From positions 2,294,001 through 2,358,000 of the forward strand of contig NZ_CP043727.1 of assembly GCF_009831415.1 (NCBI RefSeq): a stretch of DNA of 64,000 nucleotides, read 5' to 3'. The stretch is from Yersinia canariae. Lineage in GTDB: Bacteria; Pseudomonadota; Gammaproteobacteria; Enterobacterales; Enterobacteriaceae. The translations under genes were made by a program, and so were the position numbers. Positions 36,260 through 46,632 of this stretch are shown here, in pieces (within the stretch, counting starts at the first letter, position 1; each line of letters opens with the position of its first letter). The notes under the pieces are model-generated. The model did not search any database, was not told the origin of the DNA, and saw nothing but the letters and a program-made list of their open reading frames with translations.

Positions 36260-37654
36260 TTACTTCATGCTTCCAACCATATCTTCTGGTTTGACCCATT
36301 CATCAAATTGTTCATCAGTCAGATAGCCGAGCTTCAGCGCTGCCGCTTTAAGTGTCAGCCCTTCTTTGTGGGCTTTCTTGGCAATCTCAGCCGCTTTGTC
36401 ATAACCAATATGGGTGTTTAGTGCTGTCACTAACATCAACGATTCATTCAGTAACTGCGTAATACGGTCGCGATTAGGCTCAATACCCACGGCGCAATGC
36501 TCATTAAAACCACGCATACCATCCGCCAGCAAACGAATAGATTGCAGGAAGTTATGAATAACCAGCGGGCGGAACACATTCAATTCAAAGTTACCAGACG
36601 CCCCGCCAATATTGACGGCAACATCATTCCCCATGACCTGCGCACATAACATGGTCATGGCTTCACATTGGGTCGGATTCACTTTACCCGGCATGATAGA
36701 ACTGCCCGGTTCGTTTTCGGGAATAGAAATTTCCCCAATACCGCAGCGAGGGCCAGAAGATAACCAGCGCACATCGTTGGCGATTTTCATCAGTGAGGCG
36801 GCTAAACCTTTCAATGCGCCGTGACCATGAACTAATGCATCACACGTTGCTAATGCTTCGAATTTATTCGGCGCAGTGATAAAAGGTTGGTGCGACAGTG
36901 TCGCAATCTCTTTGGCGACGCGCACTGCATACTCCGGATGGGTATTCAGGCCCGTTCCGACAGCCGTGCCGCCCAGCGCTAATTCACACAGGTGGGGAAT
37001 AGTGGCTTCAATATGTTGTAGATTGTGGGCCAGCATAGCCACCCAGCCGGAGATCTCTTGGCCCAGAGTCAGTGGTGTTGCATCTTGTAAGTGTGTTCGG
37101 CCAATCTTCACAATATCGCGATAGGCTTCGGCTTTATCGGCCAGCGTCTGCTGCAATACCTTCAGCTCAGGCAGTAAGTCCTGCCTTAACCCAATAACTG
37201 CGGCGACATGCATTGCGGTTGGGAATACATCATTTGAACTTTGGCTTTTATTAACATCATCATTAGGGTGAACCAGACGATGATTACCCCGCTCCCCGCC
37301 TAATAATTCACTTGCGCGGTTAGCCAGCACCTCATTCATATTCATGTTGGTTTGAGTGCCAGAACCGGTTTGCCAAATAGAAAGCGGAAACTCGCCAGCA
37401 TGTTGGTCACTCAAGACTTCATCAGCCGCTCGCATGATGGCTTTCGCCCGCTCAGCGGCCAATAGCCCCAGATCCATATTAACCTGTGCGGCTGCCCGCT
37501 TGGTCAATGCCAGAGCATGAATCAGTGCGGTCGGCATTTTCTCTTGTGAAATACGGAAATGCTCCAGTGAACGCTGGGTTTGTGCGCCCCATAATTGATT
37601 TGCCGGTACATCGATAGGCCCCATTGAGTCTTTTTCACTGCGGGTGGTCACCAT
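36260..37654 (-). CDS. fumC: Class II fumarate hydratase
   Basis: 464 residues from ATG 37654 with GGAG upstream. Iron-free, oxygen-stable fumarase of the TCA cycle. Family signature [17 protein letters not shown], substrate regions [35 protein letters not shown] and the [10 protein letters not shown] loop are all present. In E. coli fumA lies between fumC and manA; here fumC is followed upstream directly by manA, so fumA is not at this place. Confidence 0.97.
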   Translation of the reverse strand: MVTTRSEKDSMGPIDVPANQLWGAQTQRSLEHFRISQEKMPTALIHALALTKRAAAQVNMDLGLLAAERAKAIMRAADEVLSDQHAGEFPLSIWQTGSGTQTNMNMNEVLANRASELLGGERGNHRLVHPNDDVNKSQSSNDVFPTAMHVAAVIGLRQDLLPELKVLQQTLADKAEAYRDIVKIGRTHLQDATPLTLGQEISGWVAMLAHNLQHIEATIPHLCELALGGTAVGTGLNTHPEYAVRVAKEIATLSHQPFITAPNKFEALATCDALVHGHGALKGLAASLMKIANDVRWLSSGPRCGIGEISIPENEPGSSIMPGKVNPTQCEAMTMLCAQVMGNDVAVNIGGASGNFELNVFRPLVIHNFLQSIRLLADGMRGFNEHCAVGIEPNRDRITQLLNESLMLVTALNTHIGYDKAAEIAKKAHKEGLTLKAAALKLGYLTDEQFDEWVKPEDMVGSMK

Positions 37655-37900
37655 CACTGTCTCCTTAGCACGTAGAACAAAAGTTGAGGTATGTCATGCC
37701 AGTCGCATTGGCAGCATTACGCTTATCATGGCATATTTATCGTCACCTTTATGCGATTGATTCGCATTTCTATCATTTAGTTGCCCTTAGCTAAGGGTGA
37801 ATTGCATTACCACTTGCAACCCCTCTGGCCCCATTGTTTACTAAGGGACTATTTTTATTCGGGCGATAAGTTTCGCCAATCTTGATGGCAGATGACCCAT

Positions 37901-39076
37901 ATGCAAAAAATGAAGAATGCAGTACAAAACTACGCCTGGGGCAGTACCGATGCGCTCACCGAGCTTTATGGTATTGAAAATCCACAAGGTCAACCCATGG
38001 CAGAATTATGGATGGGCGCACACCCTAAAAGTAGTTCTGAAGTTGCTGATGCAAAGGGTCATTGGCATTCATTGCGTGAGGTTATTGAGCAAAACCCAGA
38101 GGCCAATTTAGGCCACGATGTTTTCCAACGCTTCGGCGAATTGCCATTCCTGTTCAAAGTACTGTGTGCCGCGCAGCCACTCTCAATTCAGGTACACCCC
38201 AGCAAGGCCGCGGCAGAAATTGGCTTTGCCAAAGAGAATCAGGCCGGTATCGCGCTGGATGCCGCCGAACGAAATTATAAAGATGCCAATCATAAACCGG
38301 AGTTGGTTTATGCTCTTACCCCTTTCCAGGCAATGAATGGTTTCCGCACGTTGGATGATATCGAGGCCCTGCTCCAGCCATTATCCGCCGCTCATCCCGA
38401 TATCGCGGCGTTTCTACGAGATCCTGACACTGAACACTTAGCCACATTATTTGCCAGTTTGTTAAGTATGGCTGGCGAAGAGAAAACGCGCGCTTTGGCT
38501 ATATTGAAAGCGGCCTTAAATAATCAATTGGGTGAGCCATGGGATACTGTTCGCAGTATTTCGCGTTTTTACCCTGATGATAGCGGCTTGTTCTCGCCAC
38601 TCTTGCTTAATGTGGTCACACTTGAGCCGGGCGAAGCCATGTTTCTGTATGCCGAAACCCCCCATGCTTATCTGAACGGCGTGGCGCTGGAAGTGATGGC
38701 CAACTCTGATAACGTATTACGCGCAGGGCTAACACCTAAGTTTATCGATATCCCTGAGTTAATGGCTAACCTGCAATTTATTCCTAAACCTGCGGCCACC
38801 CTGCTAACCACACCGCAACAGCAAGGTCACGAGCTGGTATTCCCCATCCCGGTTGAGGATTTTGCTTTCTCCCTGCATACATTAACGCCGGAACCACAGC
38901 CGCTGGCACAAAACAGTGCTGCTATCGTGTTTTGTATTCAAGGCCAGGCGGTCTTGCACAAACAGCAACAAGAAATCACGCTGCAACCGGGTGAGTCCTG
39001 TTTTATTCCCGCAAATGAATCGCCCGTTACGGTACAAGGAGTGGGTTCAATTGCCCGAGTTTACAACGCAGGGTGA
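37901..39076 (+). CDS. manA: Mannose-6-phosphate isomerase
   Basis: 391 residues from ATG 37901, the same as E. coli ManA; ATG 37892 would add three residues. Zinc ligands in LSIQVHPSKAAAEIG and in HKPELVYAL; ETPHAYLNGVALEVMANSDNVLRAGLTPK is the family signature. Interconverts mannose 6-phosphate and fructose 6-phosphate, feeding mannose catabolism and capsule/LPS sugar synthesis. No strong ribosome site is seen. Confidence 0.96.
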   Translation: MQKMKNAVQNYAWGSTDALTELYGIENPQGQPMAELWMGAHPKSSSEVADAKGHWHSLREVIEQNPEANLGHDVFQRFGELPFLFKVLCAAQPLSIQVHPSKAAAEIGFAKENQAGIALDAAERNYKDANHKPELVYALTPFQAMNGFRTLDDIEALLQPLSAAHPDIAAFLRDPDTEHLATLFASLLSMAGEEKTRALAILKAALNNQLGEPWDTVRSISRFYPDDSGLFSPLLLNVVTLEPGEAMFLYAETPHAYLNGVALEVMANSDNVLRAGLTPKFIDIPELMANLQFIPKPAATLLTTPQQQGHELVFPIPVEDFAFSLHTLTPEPQPLAQNSAAIVFCIQGQAVLHKQQQEITLQPGESCFIPANESPVTVQGVGSIARVYNAG

Positions 39077-39387
39077 ACGAAGTGACTCATTTTGTTGTCT
39101 ATTGCTGGCCTTTTGATGCAGCGATGGTTAGATTTCAATATCGCAATAAGTCGTTAACGTCGCAATAATGTTTGTGTACGGTTAATCTACGCCTATATTT
39201 ATTTGGGAAATGTTGTTTCCTCACATATTCTATAGCGGCCTCAACGAGGTGACTCCATGGACGGGCCGAGTCATAAGAGCAGCCAACGCATACGCAACTT
39301 GAAGTATGACGGGTATTTTTTAACCAGTAACTCATTACCGCGTTCAACATAGTGAATTGGGTGTATTAGAAAAGGATGAACAGAACA
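39077..39387. other. Intergenic manA-ydgA
   Basis: About 310 bp. TCGCAATAA occurs twice near 39140-39167. It holds a partial ERIC element (39266-39316). No gene is seen. Confidence 0.5.
39266..39316 (+). repeat. Partial ERIC element (right half)
   Basis: AGCCAACGCATACGCAACTT followed by GAAGTATGACGGGTAT is the right terminus of the yersinial ERIC repeat. The left half is absent or unrecognisable. Confidence 0.7.
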
Positions 39388-40917
39388 ATGAAAAAATCGT
39401 TAGTGGCTGTCAGCGTCATTGTCGTACTTGGCGCAGCATGGACTGGGGCCTCATGGTATACCGGCAAATTAATTGAACAACGTATGGGTGAATTGGTTAA
39501 TAACGCAAACGACCAGATCAGAACTTTGTTGCCTAAAGCAGGTGTGAAGTTCGCCTATAAAGATTACCAACGCGGCCTGTTCAGTAGCCAGGTTCGCTAT
39601 ATATTACAATCAGATAGCACTGTCGCGGGTGAAAAAGCCTTAAAAGACGGTGAGGAAGTGGCATTCATCGAGACTATCGATCACGGCCCATTCCCTCTGG
39701 CGCAGTTGAAAAAATTCAATCTGATCCCAAGCATGGCCTCAGTACATACCGAGCTTGCGAATACTCCAGCATTGAAAAAACTGTTTGAAGTCACCAAAGG
39801 TCAGTCGCCGTTTACTGCGGATTCTCGCATTTCCTACAGCGGTGATACCTCTTCCGCCATCACGTTTATTCCTATTGATTATCAGCAAAACACCACCAAT
39901 ATGAAGTTCTCTGGGGCTAAAATTGATGCTGATGTCTCCCGTGATCTGCGTGATGTTAAAATGAGCGGCACCAGCGACAGCCTTGTTTTCGCTAGCAAAA
40001 ATCAGTGGGATCAGCTTGAGCAATTTAGCCTGCAAGGGTTGGTGATTAAAAGTGATACCAACATTGGCAAGTTCGATCTCAGCATTGGCTCCCAACAACT
40101 CAATATCAAACAAATCGGTTTGAGCATTGATGGTAAAGACACCGCGACACTGGTTGGCTTTAATCTTAATACCCAGCTAGGTGAAACCGATAAAGACCTG
40201 AATGGTAAATTGACCTACCAGTTGGATGCATTAAAAATTCAGGATAATGACTTTGGTTCCGGCAAATTGGCTTTCGCGTTTAATCATCTGGATGGTCAAA
40301 GCCTGAAACAGTTCTCCAGTGCCTATAATCAGCAAGCTTTAAAAGCGATTCAGGCGGGTGAAACTCTGGATCCAGAAGCCTATCAACAACAAATGACCGA
40401 AATGCTGCTGGCGAACCTGCCGGCGTTGCTCAAAGGCAACCCGACAATAAGCATTGCGCCACTGAGCTGGAAAAATGCCAAAGGTGAAAGTACTTTCACT
40501 CTGGATATTGCGCTGACTGACCCCACTCAAGCCAAAGTGGGTGCAGAACCACAGCTCGCGCCGCAGTTTGTGAAAAAAGTTGATGCCACGCTGACCATCC
40601 CGATGGCAATGGCGACCGAGATGACAACTCAAGCAGCCCGTCTGCAAGGTTACAGCCCGGAAGAAGCACAAAAACTGGCACAACAGCAGGTGCAGGGCAT
40701 TGCTGCCATGGGCCAGATGTTTAAACTGACCACCACCAAAGATGATGTGATCAGCAGCAGTTTCCACTTTGCTGATAATCAAGTCGACTTGAATGGCCAG
40801 AAAATGTCACTGCAAGAATTCGTTGGCCTGTTCGGTATGTTCGGCGGTGTACCTGCTGATGAAGATACCGGTGCGGAACCTGAAGAAGCAGCCCCTGCGG
40901 CACCAGCAGTAAAATAA
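39388..40917 (+). CDS. ydgA: YdgA family (DUF945) protein
   Basis: 509 residues from ATG 39388 (MKKSLVAVSVIVVLGAAW), matching E. coli YdgA; AAAAGG lies 12 bases upstream, touching an ATG at 39376 that it cannot serve. One N-terminal membrane anchor or signal, then a large periplasmic domain with VDHGPFPLAQLKKLNLIPSMAS-like FIETIDHGPFPLAQLKKFN, NPTISIAPLSWKN and the C-terminal NGQKMSLQEFVG. Ends in an acidic, Ala/Pro-rich tail. Function is not firmly known; ties to swarming have been reported for E. coli relatives. Confidence 0.92.
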   Translation: MKKSLVAVSVIVVLGAAWTGASWYTGKLIEQRMGELVNNANDQIRTLLPKAGVKFAYKDYQRGLFSSQVRYILQSDSTVAGEKALKDGEEVAFIETIDHGPFPLAQLKKFNLIPSMASVHTELANTPALKKLFEVTKGQSPFTADSRISYSGDTSSAITFIPIDYQQNTTNMKFSGAKIDADVSRDLRDVKMSGTSDSLVFASKNQWDQLEQFSLQGLVIKSDTNIGKFDLSIGSQQLNIKQIGLSIDGKDTATLVGFNLNTQLGETDKDLNGKLTYQLDALKIQDNDFGSGKLAFAFNHLDGQSLKQFSSAYNQQALKAIQAGETLDPEAYQQQMTEMLLANLPALLKGNPTISIAPLSWKNAKGESTFTLDIALTDPTQAKVGAEPQLAPQFVKKVDATLTIPMAMATEMTTQAARLQGYSPEEAQKLAQQQVQGIAAMGQMFKLTTTKDDVISSSFHFADNQVDLNGQKMSLQEFVGLFGMFGGVPADEDTGAEPEEAAPAAPAVK

Positions 40918-40951
40918 GTTTTAACATCATGGCATTCAAGACATGAATAAG

Positions 40952-40976
40952 CGGAGCCTGATGGCTCCGTTTTTTT
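40952..40976 (+). terminator. Rho-independent terminator of ydgA
   Basis: CGGAGCC-TGAT-GGCTCCG followed by TTTTTTT. Classic form. Confidence 0.95.
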
Positions 40977-41025
40977 ATCTAAAGAAGTCTGGGTATTCGC
41001 GGCTCGCGACAGTGATCGGCCGTGA

Positions 41026-42057
41026 TCACGCCGACCCACGGCGGATCAACACCGGCGGTAATATGACGTTTTGCAGTTGTAAGTCGACACCCGCGATGCG
41101 CTGAAGTAACCGCTGCCCAGCACTGTAGCCAATTTCCCGGGCCGAACTGGTGATAAAGGTTAATGGCGGCTCTGTCAGTTCTGCTTCAGGGACATCACCA
41201 AAGCCTATCAATGCAACTTGCTGATCGAGATAAGTATCCACTCCGGCGCTGCCAATTGTTCTGCCGGTACGCAAAATACCGAAATAAGCCCCCAGCGCAA
41301 CAGAAGCTTGATGGCATACTATGGCGCTGACATTGGGATGATGGCGTAATAGCGCCTCAGCGGCATCGGCTGCGGCCTGTTGTTGACCCTCACACTCGAC
41401 AACCCACTCCGAACGAAACGGTAAACCATACTGCACCAGCGTGGCACAAAATCCCCCGAGCCGCTCAGCCCGCGTTAATGAGTGCGAATGTCCGCCAAGA
41501 TAGGCTATTTGCCGATGACCTCGGCCAATCAGAAACTCGGTCGCCATTTTAGCGGCTTGCATATTATCTGGGCGCACCACATCCACCCCATCCAACACAT
41601 TTGACCGTGCCGCACAAATCAGGGGAATATCATGCTCTGCGGCCTTTTCTTGCAGCCCCATCTCCCGTTTTGCGCCGCCGCCCAGCACCAAACCGTCCAC
41701 GCCTTGATCAATAAGTGTATCAAAACAACGCAGTAACCCCTTTCCTTCCCGGCCGCTTTGCGTCAGGAACAGCAATTTACCTTCGGCCTCAATCGCCTCA
41801 CTTAACCCGGCAGTCATTTCTGCGTAGAAGGGATCGCCAATATCGCGCACAATTAAGCCAATCACACCCGACTCCCCGCCGCGTAATTGCGCGGCCTGGC
41901 GGTTTCGCACATAACCTAATTGTTCAATGGCCTGATTGACCCGGTCGGCGGTTGCCGGGGAAATACGTCCTTTACCACTGATAGCTAATGAGACAGTCGC
42001 CACGGAGACGCCAGCCAATTTAGCCACATCGGTGATTGTCATTTTTTTAGTTGTCAT
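41026..42057 (-). CDS. malI: LacI-family repressor MalI
   Basis: 343 residues. N-terminal HTH (MTITDVAKLAGVSVATVSLAISGKGRISPATADRVNQAIEQLGY) and a periplasmic-binding-protein-like effector domain. Divergent from malXY over 314 bp with two matching operators. E. coli MalI represses malXY and malI; its inducer is unknown. Confidence 0.95.
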   Translation of the reverse strand: MTTKKMTITDVAKLAGVSVATVSLAISGKGRISPATADRVNQAIEQLGYVRNRQAAQLRGGESGVIGLIVRDIGDPFYAEMTAGLSEAIEAEGKLLFLTQSGREGKGLLRCFDTLIDQGVDGLVLGGGAKREMGLQEKAAEHDIPLICAARSNVLDGVDVVRPDNMQAAKMATEFLIGRGHRQIAYLGGHSHSLTRAERLGGFCATLVQYGLPFRSEWVVECEGQQQAAADAAEALLRHHPNVSAIVCHQASVALGAYFGILRTGRTIGSAGVDTYLDQQVALIGFGDVPEAELTEPPLTFITSSAREIGYSAGQRLLQRIAGVDLQLQNVILPPVLIRRGSA

Positions 42058-42175
42058 AACCGCTGATAAGCATTGTTAACGTAGCCTTGTCAATCTCCGC
42101 ACCTCAGCACGAAGTCCAATATCTCTGAGCAAATATTACACCCACAACACCCAAGTTATCCCTCGAAACAAGCTA

Positions 42176-42191
42176 AGTTAAACGTTTAATC
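42176..42191. promoter_or_regulatory. MalI operator 1
   Basis: AGTTAAACGTTTAATC, centred on ACGT, resembles the E. coli MalI site GATAAAACGTTTTATC. Nearest the malI side of the gap. Confidence 0.8.
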
Positions 42192-42253
42192 TGATGATTT
42201 ACTCTAATACAGAAATAGGATCCGTAATTGTGACTTGTCACTCATATTATCTC

Positions 42254-42269
42254 GGTTAAACGTTTTATC
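42254..42269. promoter_or_regulatory. MalI operator 2
   Basis: GGTTAAACGTTTTATC; its right half matches the E. coli MalI operator exactly. The centre-to-centre distance to operator 1 is 78 bp. Probably represses malX. Confidence 0.82.
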
Positions 42270-42371
42270 TTATTTTACCTCCAGACAGGGAGACGAAATA
42301 GTCGCCGTTATTTATCATCAAAATTCTGCAACGGCGTTTTTAACATCAGGTGTGTCAGTACAGGAGTCACT

Positions 42372-43982
42372 ATGTCAGCGGCAAAAAAACAAAAAATTAC
42401 GCTGTGGGAGTTTTTTCAGAGTTTAGGGAAAACTTTCATGCTACCGGTCGCCTTGCTCTCCTTCTGCGGGATCATGCTGGGGATCGGCAGTTCACTGAGC
42501 AGTAAAGATGTCATTACCCTCTTGCCATTTATTGGCCACCCTGCTTTCCAGCTATTGTTCACCTGGATGAGTAAGGTCGGTTCATTTGCCTTTAGCTTCT
42601 TGCCCGTCATGTTCGCCATCGCGATCCCGTTGGGCATGGCACGCGAAAACAAAGGCGTCGCGGCATTCTCCGGCTTCGTCGGTTTTGCTGTCCTGAATTT
42701 GGCCACCAACTTTTATCTCACCACCAGCGGTGTGTTACCCACAACCGATCCGTTGGTGCTTAAAACCCATAACATTCAGAATATTTTAGGTATTCAGTCC
42801 ATCGATACCGGTATTTTAGGGGCGGTGATTGTTGGGATCATTGTCTATTTGCTGCATGAACGCTTCAATACCATTCGCCTGCCTGATGCATTAGCATTCT
42901 TTGGCGGTACGCGTTTTGTCCCAATTGTCACGACTGTGGTGCTGGGATTAGTGGGTTTATTGATCCCGTTGATCTGGCCTTGGTTCGCCGCCGGCATTAA
43001 TGGTCTGGGCCGTTTGATTAATGGTGCGGGCATGTTCGGCCCCATGATCTTCGGCAGCGGCGAGCGCTTATTACTGCCGTTCGGCTTGCATCATATTTTG
43101 GTCGCTCTGATCCGCTTTACCGAGGCGGGCGGGACTATGGACGTATGTGGCCACAGTGTGAGTGGCGCGTTGACCATCTTCCAGGCGCAATTATCTTGCC
43201 CTACTACCACCGGGTTCTCAGAAAGCGCCACTCGCTTCTTGTCACAAGGTAAAATGCCCGCGTTTCTCGGCGGTCTGCCGGGGGCTGCACTGGCGATGTA
43301 TCACTGTGCTAAGCCAGAAAATCGTCATAAAATTAAAGGGTTGTTGATTTCCGGCGTGGTGGCTTGTGTTATCGGCGGGACTACTGAACCTATTGAATTC
43401 CTGTTCTTGTTTGTGGCTCCGTTCCTGTATTTGATCCATGCCATCCTGACGGGTTTGGGCTTTACCGTGATGGCGTTACTGGGCGTGACCATCGGGAATA
43501 CGGATGGCAATATCATTGATTTCGTGGTGTTTGGCATCCTGCACGGTACAGCAACCAAATGGTATTGGGTGCCCGTCGTTGCCGGGATCTGGTTTGTTGC
43601 TTACTACTGTATTTTCCGTTTTGCCATTCAGCACTTCAATATCAAAACGCCAGGTCGCGAGAATGAAACCACCGCCAGCAGTCAAGCGGAAAAAGCCGCC
43701 AGTAGCGGAGTGACCGGTAAGTCCGGCTATAACTCCCCTGCTATCTTGGCCGCGTTGGGCGGTGCCGATAATATTGTCTCTCTGGACAACTGCATCACGC
43801 GCTTACGGATGTCGGTGAAAGATATGGGGTTGGTGGATAAAGAAGCACTTAAAGCCAATCGGGCCATCGGCATTATTCAGCTCAACGACCACAATCTTCA
43901 AGTCGTTATTGGCCCACAAGTGCAATCAGTGAAAGATGAATTAGACTCACTGATAGGCAGTGGCCAATTTGCCACGGCATAA
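42372..43982 (+). CDS. malX: PTS system maltose/glucose-type EIICB component MalX
   Basis: 536 residues (E. coli about 530), AGGAG before the ATG. EIIC membrane domain to about residue 420, with FGLHHILVALIRFTEAGG and GGTTEPIEFLFLFVAPFLY, a Ser/Ala/Thr linker, and a C-terminal EIIB domain with the phospho-acceptor Cys in LDNCITRLRMSVKD. Transports glucose and maltose in E. coli when derepressed; needs EIIA-Glc (Crr) as phosphate donor, since no EIIA domain is fused. Confidence 0.95.
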   Translation: MSAAKKQKITLWEFFQSLGKTFMLPVALLSFCGIMLGIGSSLSSKDVITLLPFIGHPAFQLLFTWMSKVGSFAFSFLPVMFAIAIPLGMARENKGVAAFSGFVGFAVLNLATNFYLTTSGVLPTTDPLVLKTHNIQNILGIQSIDTGILGAVIVGIIVYLLHERFNTIRLPDALAFFGGTRFVPIVTTVVLGLVGLLIPLIWPWFAAGINGLGRLINGAGMFGPMIFGSGERLLLPFGLHHILVALIRFTEAGGTMDVCGHSVSGALTIFQAQLSCPTTTGFSESATRFLSQGKMPAFLGGLPGAALAMYHCAKPENRHKIKGLLISGVVACVIGGTTEPIEFLFLFVAPFLYLIHAILTGLGFTVMALLGVTIGNTDGNIIDFVVFGILHGTATKWYWVPVVAGIWFVAYYCIFRFAIQHFNIKTPGRENETTASSQAEKAASSGVTGKSGYNSPAILAALGGADNIVSLDNCITRLRMSVKDMGLVDKEALKANRAIGIIQLNDHNLQVVIGPQVQSVKDELDSLIGSGQFATA

Positions 43983-44073
43983 TTTTGTTATCCGCTAAGC
44001 GCTGTGAGGGATGAATAAAGTCAAAGGCCAATCCTTCACTCACTGAGCTTAAGCCGTTTTGTCATTAACCTCT

Positions 44074-44095
44074 ACGGGGTACTCAGGTGCCCCGT
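44074..44095 (+). other. Intercistronic hairpin malX-malY
   Basis: ACGGGGTAC-TCAG-GTGCCCCGT, a 9-bp stem with one G-U pair and a tetraloop, no T-run. Ends 20 bases before malY and may lower malY expression relative to malX. Confidence 0.6.
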
Positions 44096-44115
44096 GATTA
44101 ATAAGCGAGATACTG

Positions 44116-45294
44116 ATGTTCGATTTCTCCACCCCGGTTGATCGCCATGGCACTTGGTGTACCCAATGGGACTATATTGCCGACCGCTTTGGTGCCGCTG
44201 ATTTGCTGCCATTCACCATCTCAGATATGGACTTCCCTACCGCTCCGGTTATTTTACAAGCGCTTAAGCAGCGAATTGAACACGGCGTTTTGGGCTACAG
44301 TCGCTGGCAACATGAAGATTTTCTCGGTGCTGTCCGTCACTGGTATCAGCAGCGTTTTCAGTGTCATATTGATACCTCGATGGCGGTCTATGGCCCGTCG
44401 GTTATCTATATGGTGGCTCAGCTTATCCGCTGTTGGTCAGCACCCAGTGATTTCGTCGTCACACACACTCCGGCTTATGATGCTTTTTATAAAGTGATCC
44501 TCGGCAATCAACGCCAGTTGTTGAGCTGCCCATTGCATAAAATTGATAATCAGTGGCAATGCGATATGGCACATCTGGAAGCATTACTGGCACGTCCGCA
44601 AACCAAAATATTATTATTATGCAGTCCGCATAATCCAACGGGTAAAGTCTGGACACCGGGCGAGTTGGCGCAAATGGCTGAACTGTGTGAGCGCCATGAC
44701 GTGAAAGTCATCAGTGATGAGATTCACATGGACATGACCTGGGATAATCAGGTTCATACTCCATGGAGCCAAGTGGGGCAAACACCGTGGGCCTTGCTAA
44801 CCTCCGGTTCCAAAACATTTAATATTCCCGCATTAACAGGGGCTTACGGTTTTATCAGTGATGCCGTGACTCGTGATACCTACACCCAAATGCTCAAAAG
44901 CCGCGATGGCCTCTCTTCTCCGGCAGTATTAGCCATTGTCGCGCATATCGCCGCTTACCGGCAGGCAGAGCCTTGGTTAGATGAGCTGCGCAGTTATCTG
45001 CAAGCAAATCTGGCATATGTGGCACAGCGACTCAATGAAGCCTTTCCCGCATTAAACTGGCTGCCACCTCAGGCAACTTACTTAGCGTGGATAGATTTGC
45101 GCCCACTGAATATTGATGACCATCAATTACAAAATGTCCTGATCGAGCAAGAAAAAGTCGCCATTATGCCCGGTTTCACTTATGGCGAAGAAGGCCGTGG
45201 CTTCCTGCGCCTCAATGTCGGCTGTTCACGCAGTAAAGTTGAAGCCGGGATGGATAAACTCATTCACGGCATTCAGACTTTACAAGGAAAATAG
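44116..45294 (+). CDS. malY: Cystathionine beta-lyase / maltose-regulon modulator MalY
   Basis: 392 residues (E. coli 390). Fold-type I PLP enzyme: SPHNPTGKVW, SDEIHMDM and the PLP lysine in TSGSKTFNIPAL. It cleaves cystathionine and, in E. coli, binds and inhibits the activator MalT independently of catalysis. Downstream of malX in the MalI regulon. Confidence 0.95.
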   Translation: MFDFSTPVDRHGTWCTQWDYIADRFGAADLLPFTISDMDFPTAPVILQALKQRIEHGVLGYSRWQHEDFLGAVRHWYQQRFQCHIDTSMAVYGPSVIYMVAQLIRCWSAPSDFVVTHTPAYDAFYKVILGNQRQLLSCPLHKIDNQWQCDMAHLEALLARPQTKILLLCSPHNPTGKVWTPGELAQMAELCERHDVKVISDEIHMDMTWDNQVHTPWSQVGQTPWALLTSGSKTFNIPALTGAYGFISDAVTRDTYTQMLKSRDGLSSPAVLAIVAHIAAYRQAEPWLDELRSYLQANLAYVAQRLNEAFPALNWLPPQATYLAWIDLRPLNIDDHQLQNVLIEQEKVAIMPGFTYGEEGRGFLRLNVGCSRSKVEAGMDKLIHGIQTLQGK

Positions 45295-45323
45295 CAAACC
45301 ATTCGCCGTCAATATCGCCCTAT

Positions 45324-45358
45324 TTTCAGCGCCTTTGATCAGGTAAAAGGCGCTGAAA
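45324..45358 (+). terminator. Hairpin after malY
   Basis: TTTCAGCGCCTTT and AAAGGCGCTGAAA form a perfect 13-bp stem with a 9-base loop; a T6 run comes only 16-21 bases later. Likely terminator of malXY. Confidence 0.75.
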
Positions 45359-45468
45359 TGAGATATTAATCACTTTTTTATGCAACACGGTGGATATTTT
45401 CACTGTTTTGTTTTTATAATGTTCTGCACTTTACCCACAAGAACCTATTTTAAAAAGTGAGTGCACAT

Positions 45469-46467
45469 ATGATTGACTCCCGCCTTCCCCTGACTGACAT
45501 TCATCGCCACCTTGACGGCAATATTCGTGCGCAAACTATTTTGGACTTGGGTCGCCAGTTCAATCTGTCACTTCCTGCTGATGAGTTAGAGGCTTTGCGC
45601 CCCCATGTCCAAATCATCCAAACTGAACCCGATTTAGTCAGTTTTCTGCAAAAATTAGATTGGGGCGTCGCCGTTTTAGGTTCTCTGGAAGCTTGCCGTC
45701 GAGTGGCTTATGAAAATGTCGAAGATGCTGCCAACGCCGGTTTACATTATGTCGAGCTGCGCTTCTCTCCATTTTATATGGCGATGAAACACCAGTTACC
45801 TGTCGCCGGTGTTGTAGAGGCGGTCATTGACGGTATTCAATCTGGTTGCCGTGATTTTGATATTGATATTCGCCTCATCGGCATTCTCAGCCGAACTTTT
45901 GGTGAGCAAGCCTGCTTGCAAGAGTTGGATGGGTTACTGGCGCATCGGGATGGTATTACTGCGCTGGATTTAGCCGGTGATGAGCTGGGTTTCCCCGGTG
46001 GTTTATTCCGCAGCCACTTTAACCGCGCGCGGGATGCTGGTTTGCGAATTACCGTCCATGCTGGCGAGGCCGCAGGCCCCGAAAGTATCTGGCAGGCTAT
46101 CCGTGAGTTAGGTGCAGAACGCATTGGCCACGGTGTTAAAGCCATAGAAGATATTAAGCTGATGGATTATTTAGCTGAGCACAACATTGGTATTGAATCT
46201 TGTCTGACATCTAATATCCAGACCAGCACCGTCGCATCGCTGGCCACGCATCCCCTCGCCACTTTCTTGCGCCATGGCGTATTGGCATCAATCAATACGG
46301 ATGATCCTGCGGTTCAAGGAATTGAAATTGCTAATGAATACCAGATAGCGGCGCCCGCGGCGGGCTTAACGGCACAAGAAATTCGTCAAGCACAGGAAAA
46401 TGGCCTGACCATGGCATTTATCAGCGAACCAGAGAAACAGGCGCTACGCGATAAAATTCGCGGCTAA
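45469..46467 (+). CDS. add: Adenosine deaminase
   Basis: 332 residues from ATG 45469 (E. coli 333, same N-terminus); GTGAG lies upstream. Zinc ligands and catalytic residues are in [30 protein letters not shown] and [11 protein letters not shown]. Deaminates adenosine and deoxyadenosine to inosines in purine salvage. Keeps the E. coli order malY-add-ydgJ, with a yfeH-type gene inserted. Confidence 0.97.
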   Translation: MIDSRLPLTDIHRHLDGNIRAQTILDLGRQFNLSLPADELEALRPHVQIIQTEPDLVSFLQKLDWGVAVLGSLEACRRVAYENVEDAANAGLHYVELRFSPFYMAMKHQLPVAGVVEAVIDGIQSGCRDFDIDIRLIGILSRTFGEQACLQELDGLLAHRDGITALDLAGDELGFPGGLFRSHFNRARDAGLRITVHAGEAAGPESIWQAIRELGAERIGHGVKAIEDIKLMDYLAEHNIGIESCLTSNIQTSTVASLATHPLATFLRHGVLASINTDDPAVQGIEIANEYQIAAPAAGLTAQEIRQAQENGLTMAFISEPEKQALRDKIRG

Positions 46468-46632
46468 GCAGCCGGAGATAAAAGAGCGCGCATGACTAAA
46501 AAGTGCTGCGCGCTTGCTGGTGTGATGTTTGCAGGCATGATGTTTACTGGCGTGATTAAAGGAACGCGTCGACGGCTCACCCAAGGCATTTAAAACCAAG
46601 GGTGAATCCAACGGCGCGTTTCTCTTTCATTA

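Noticed and set aside
46492..46593. 33-codon frame after add, MTKKCCALAGVMFAG and on
   Set aside because: The nearest GGAG is about 15 bases from the ATG, it has no recognisable product and the position only loosely recalls E. coli blr; not enough to call a gene.
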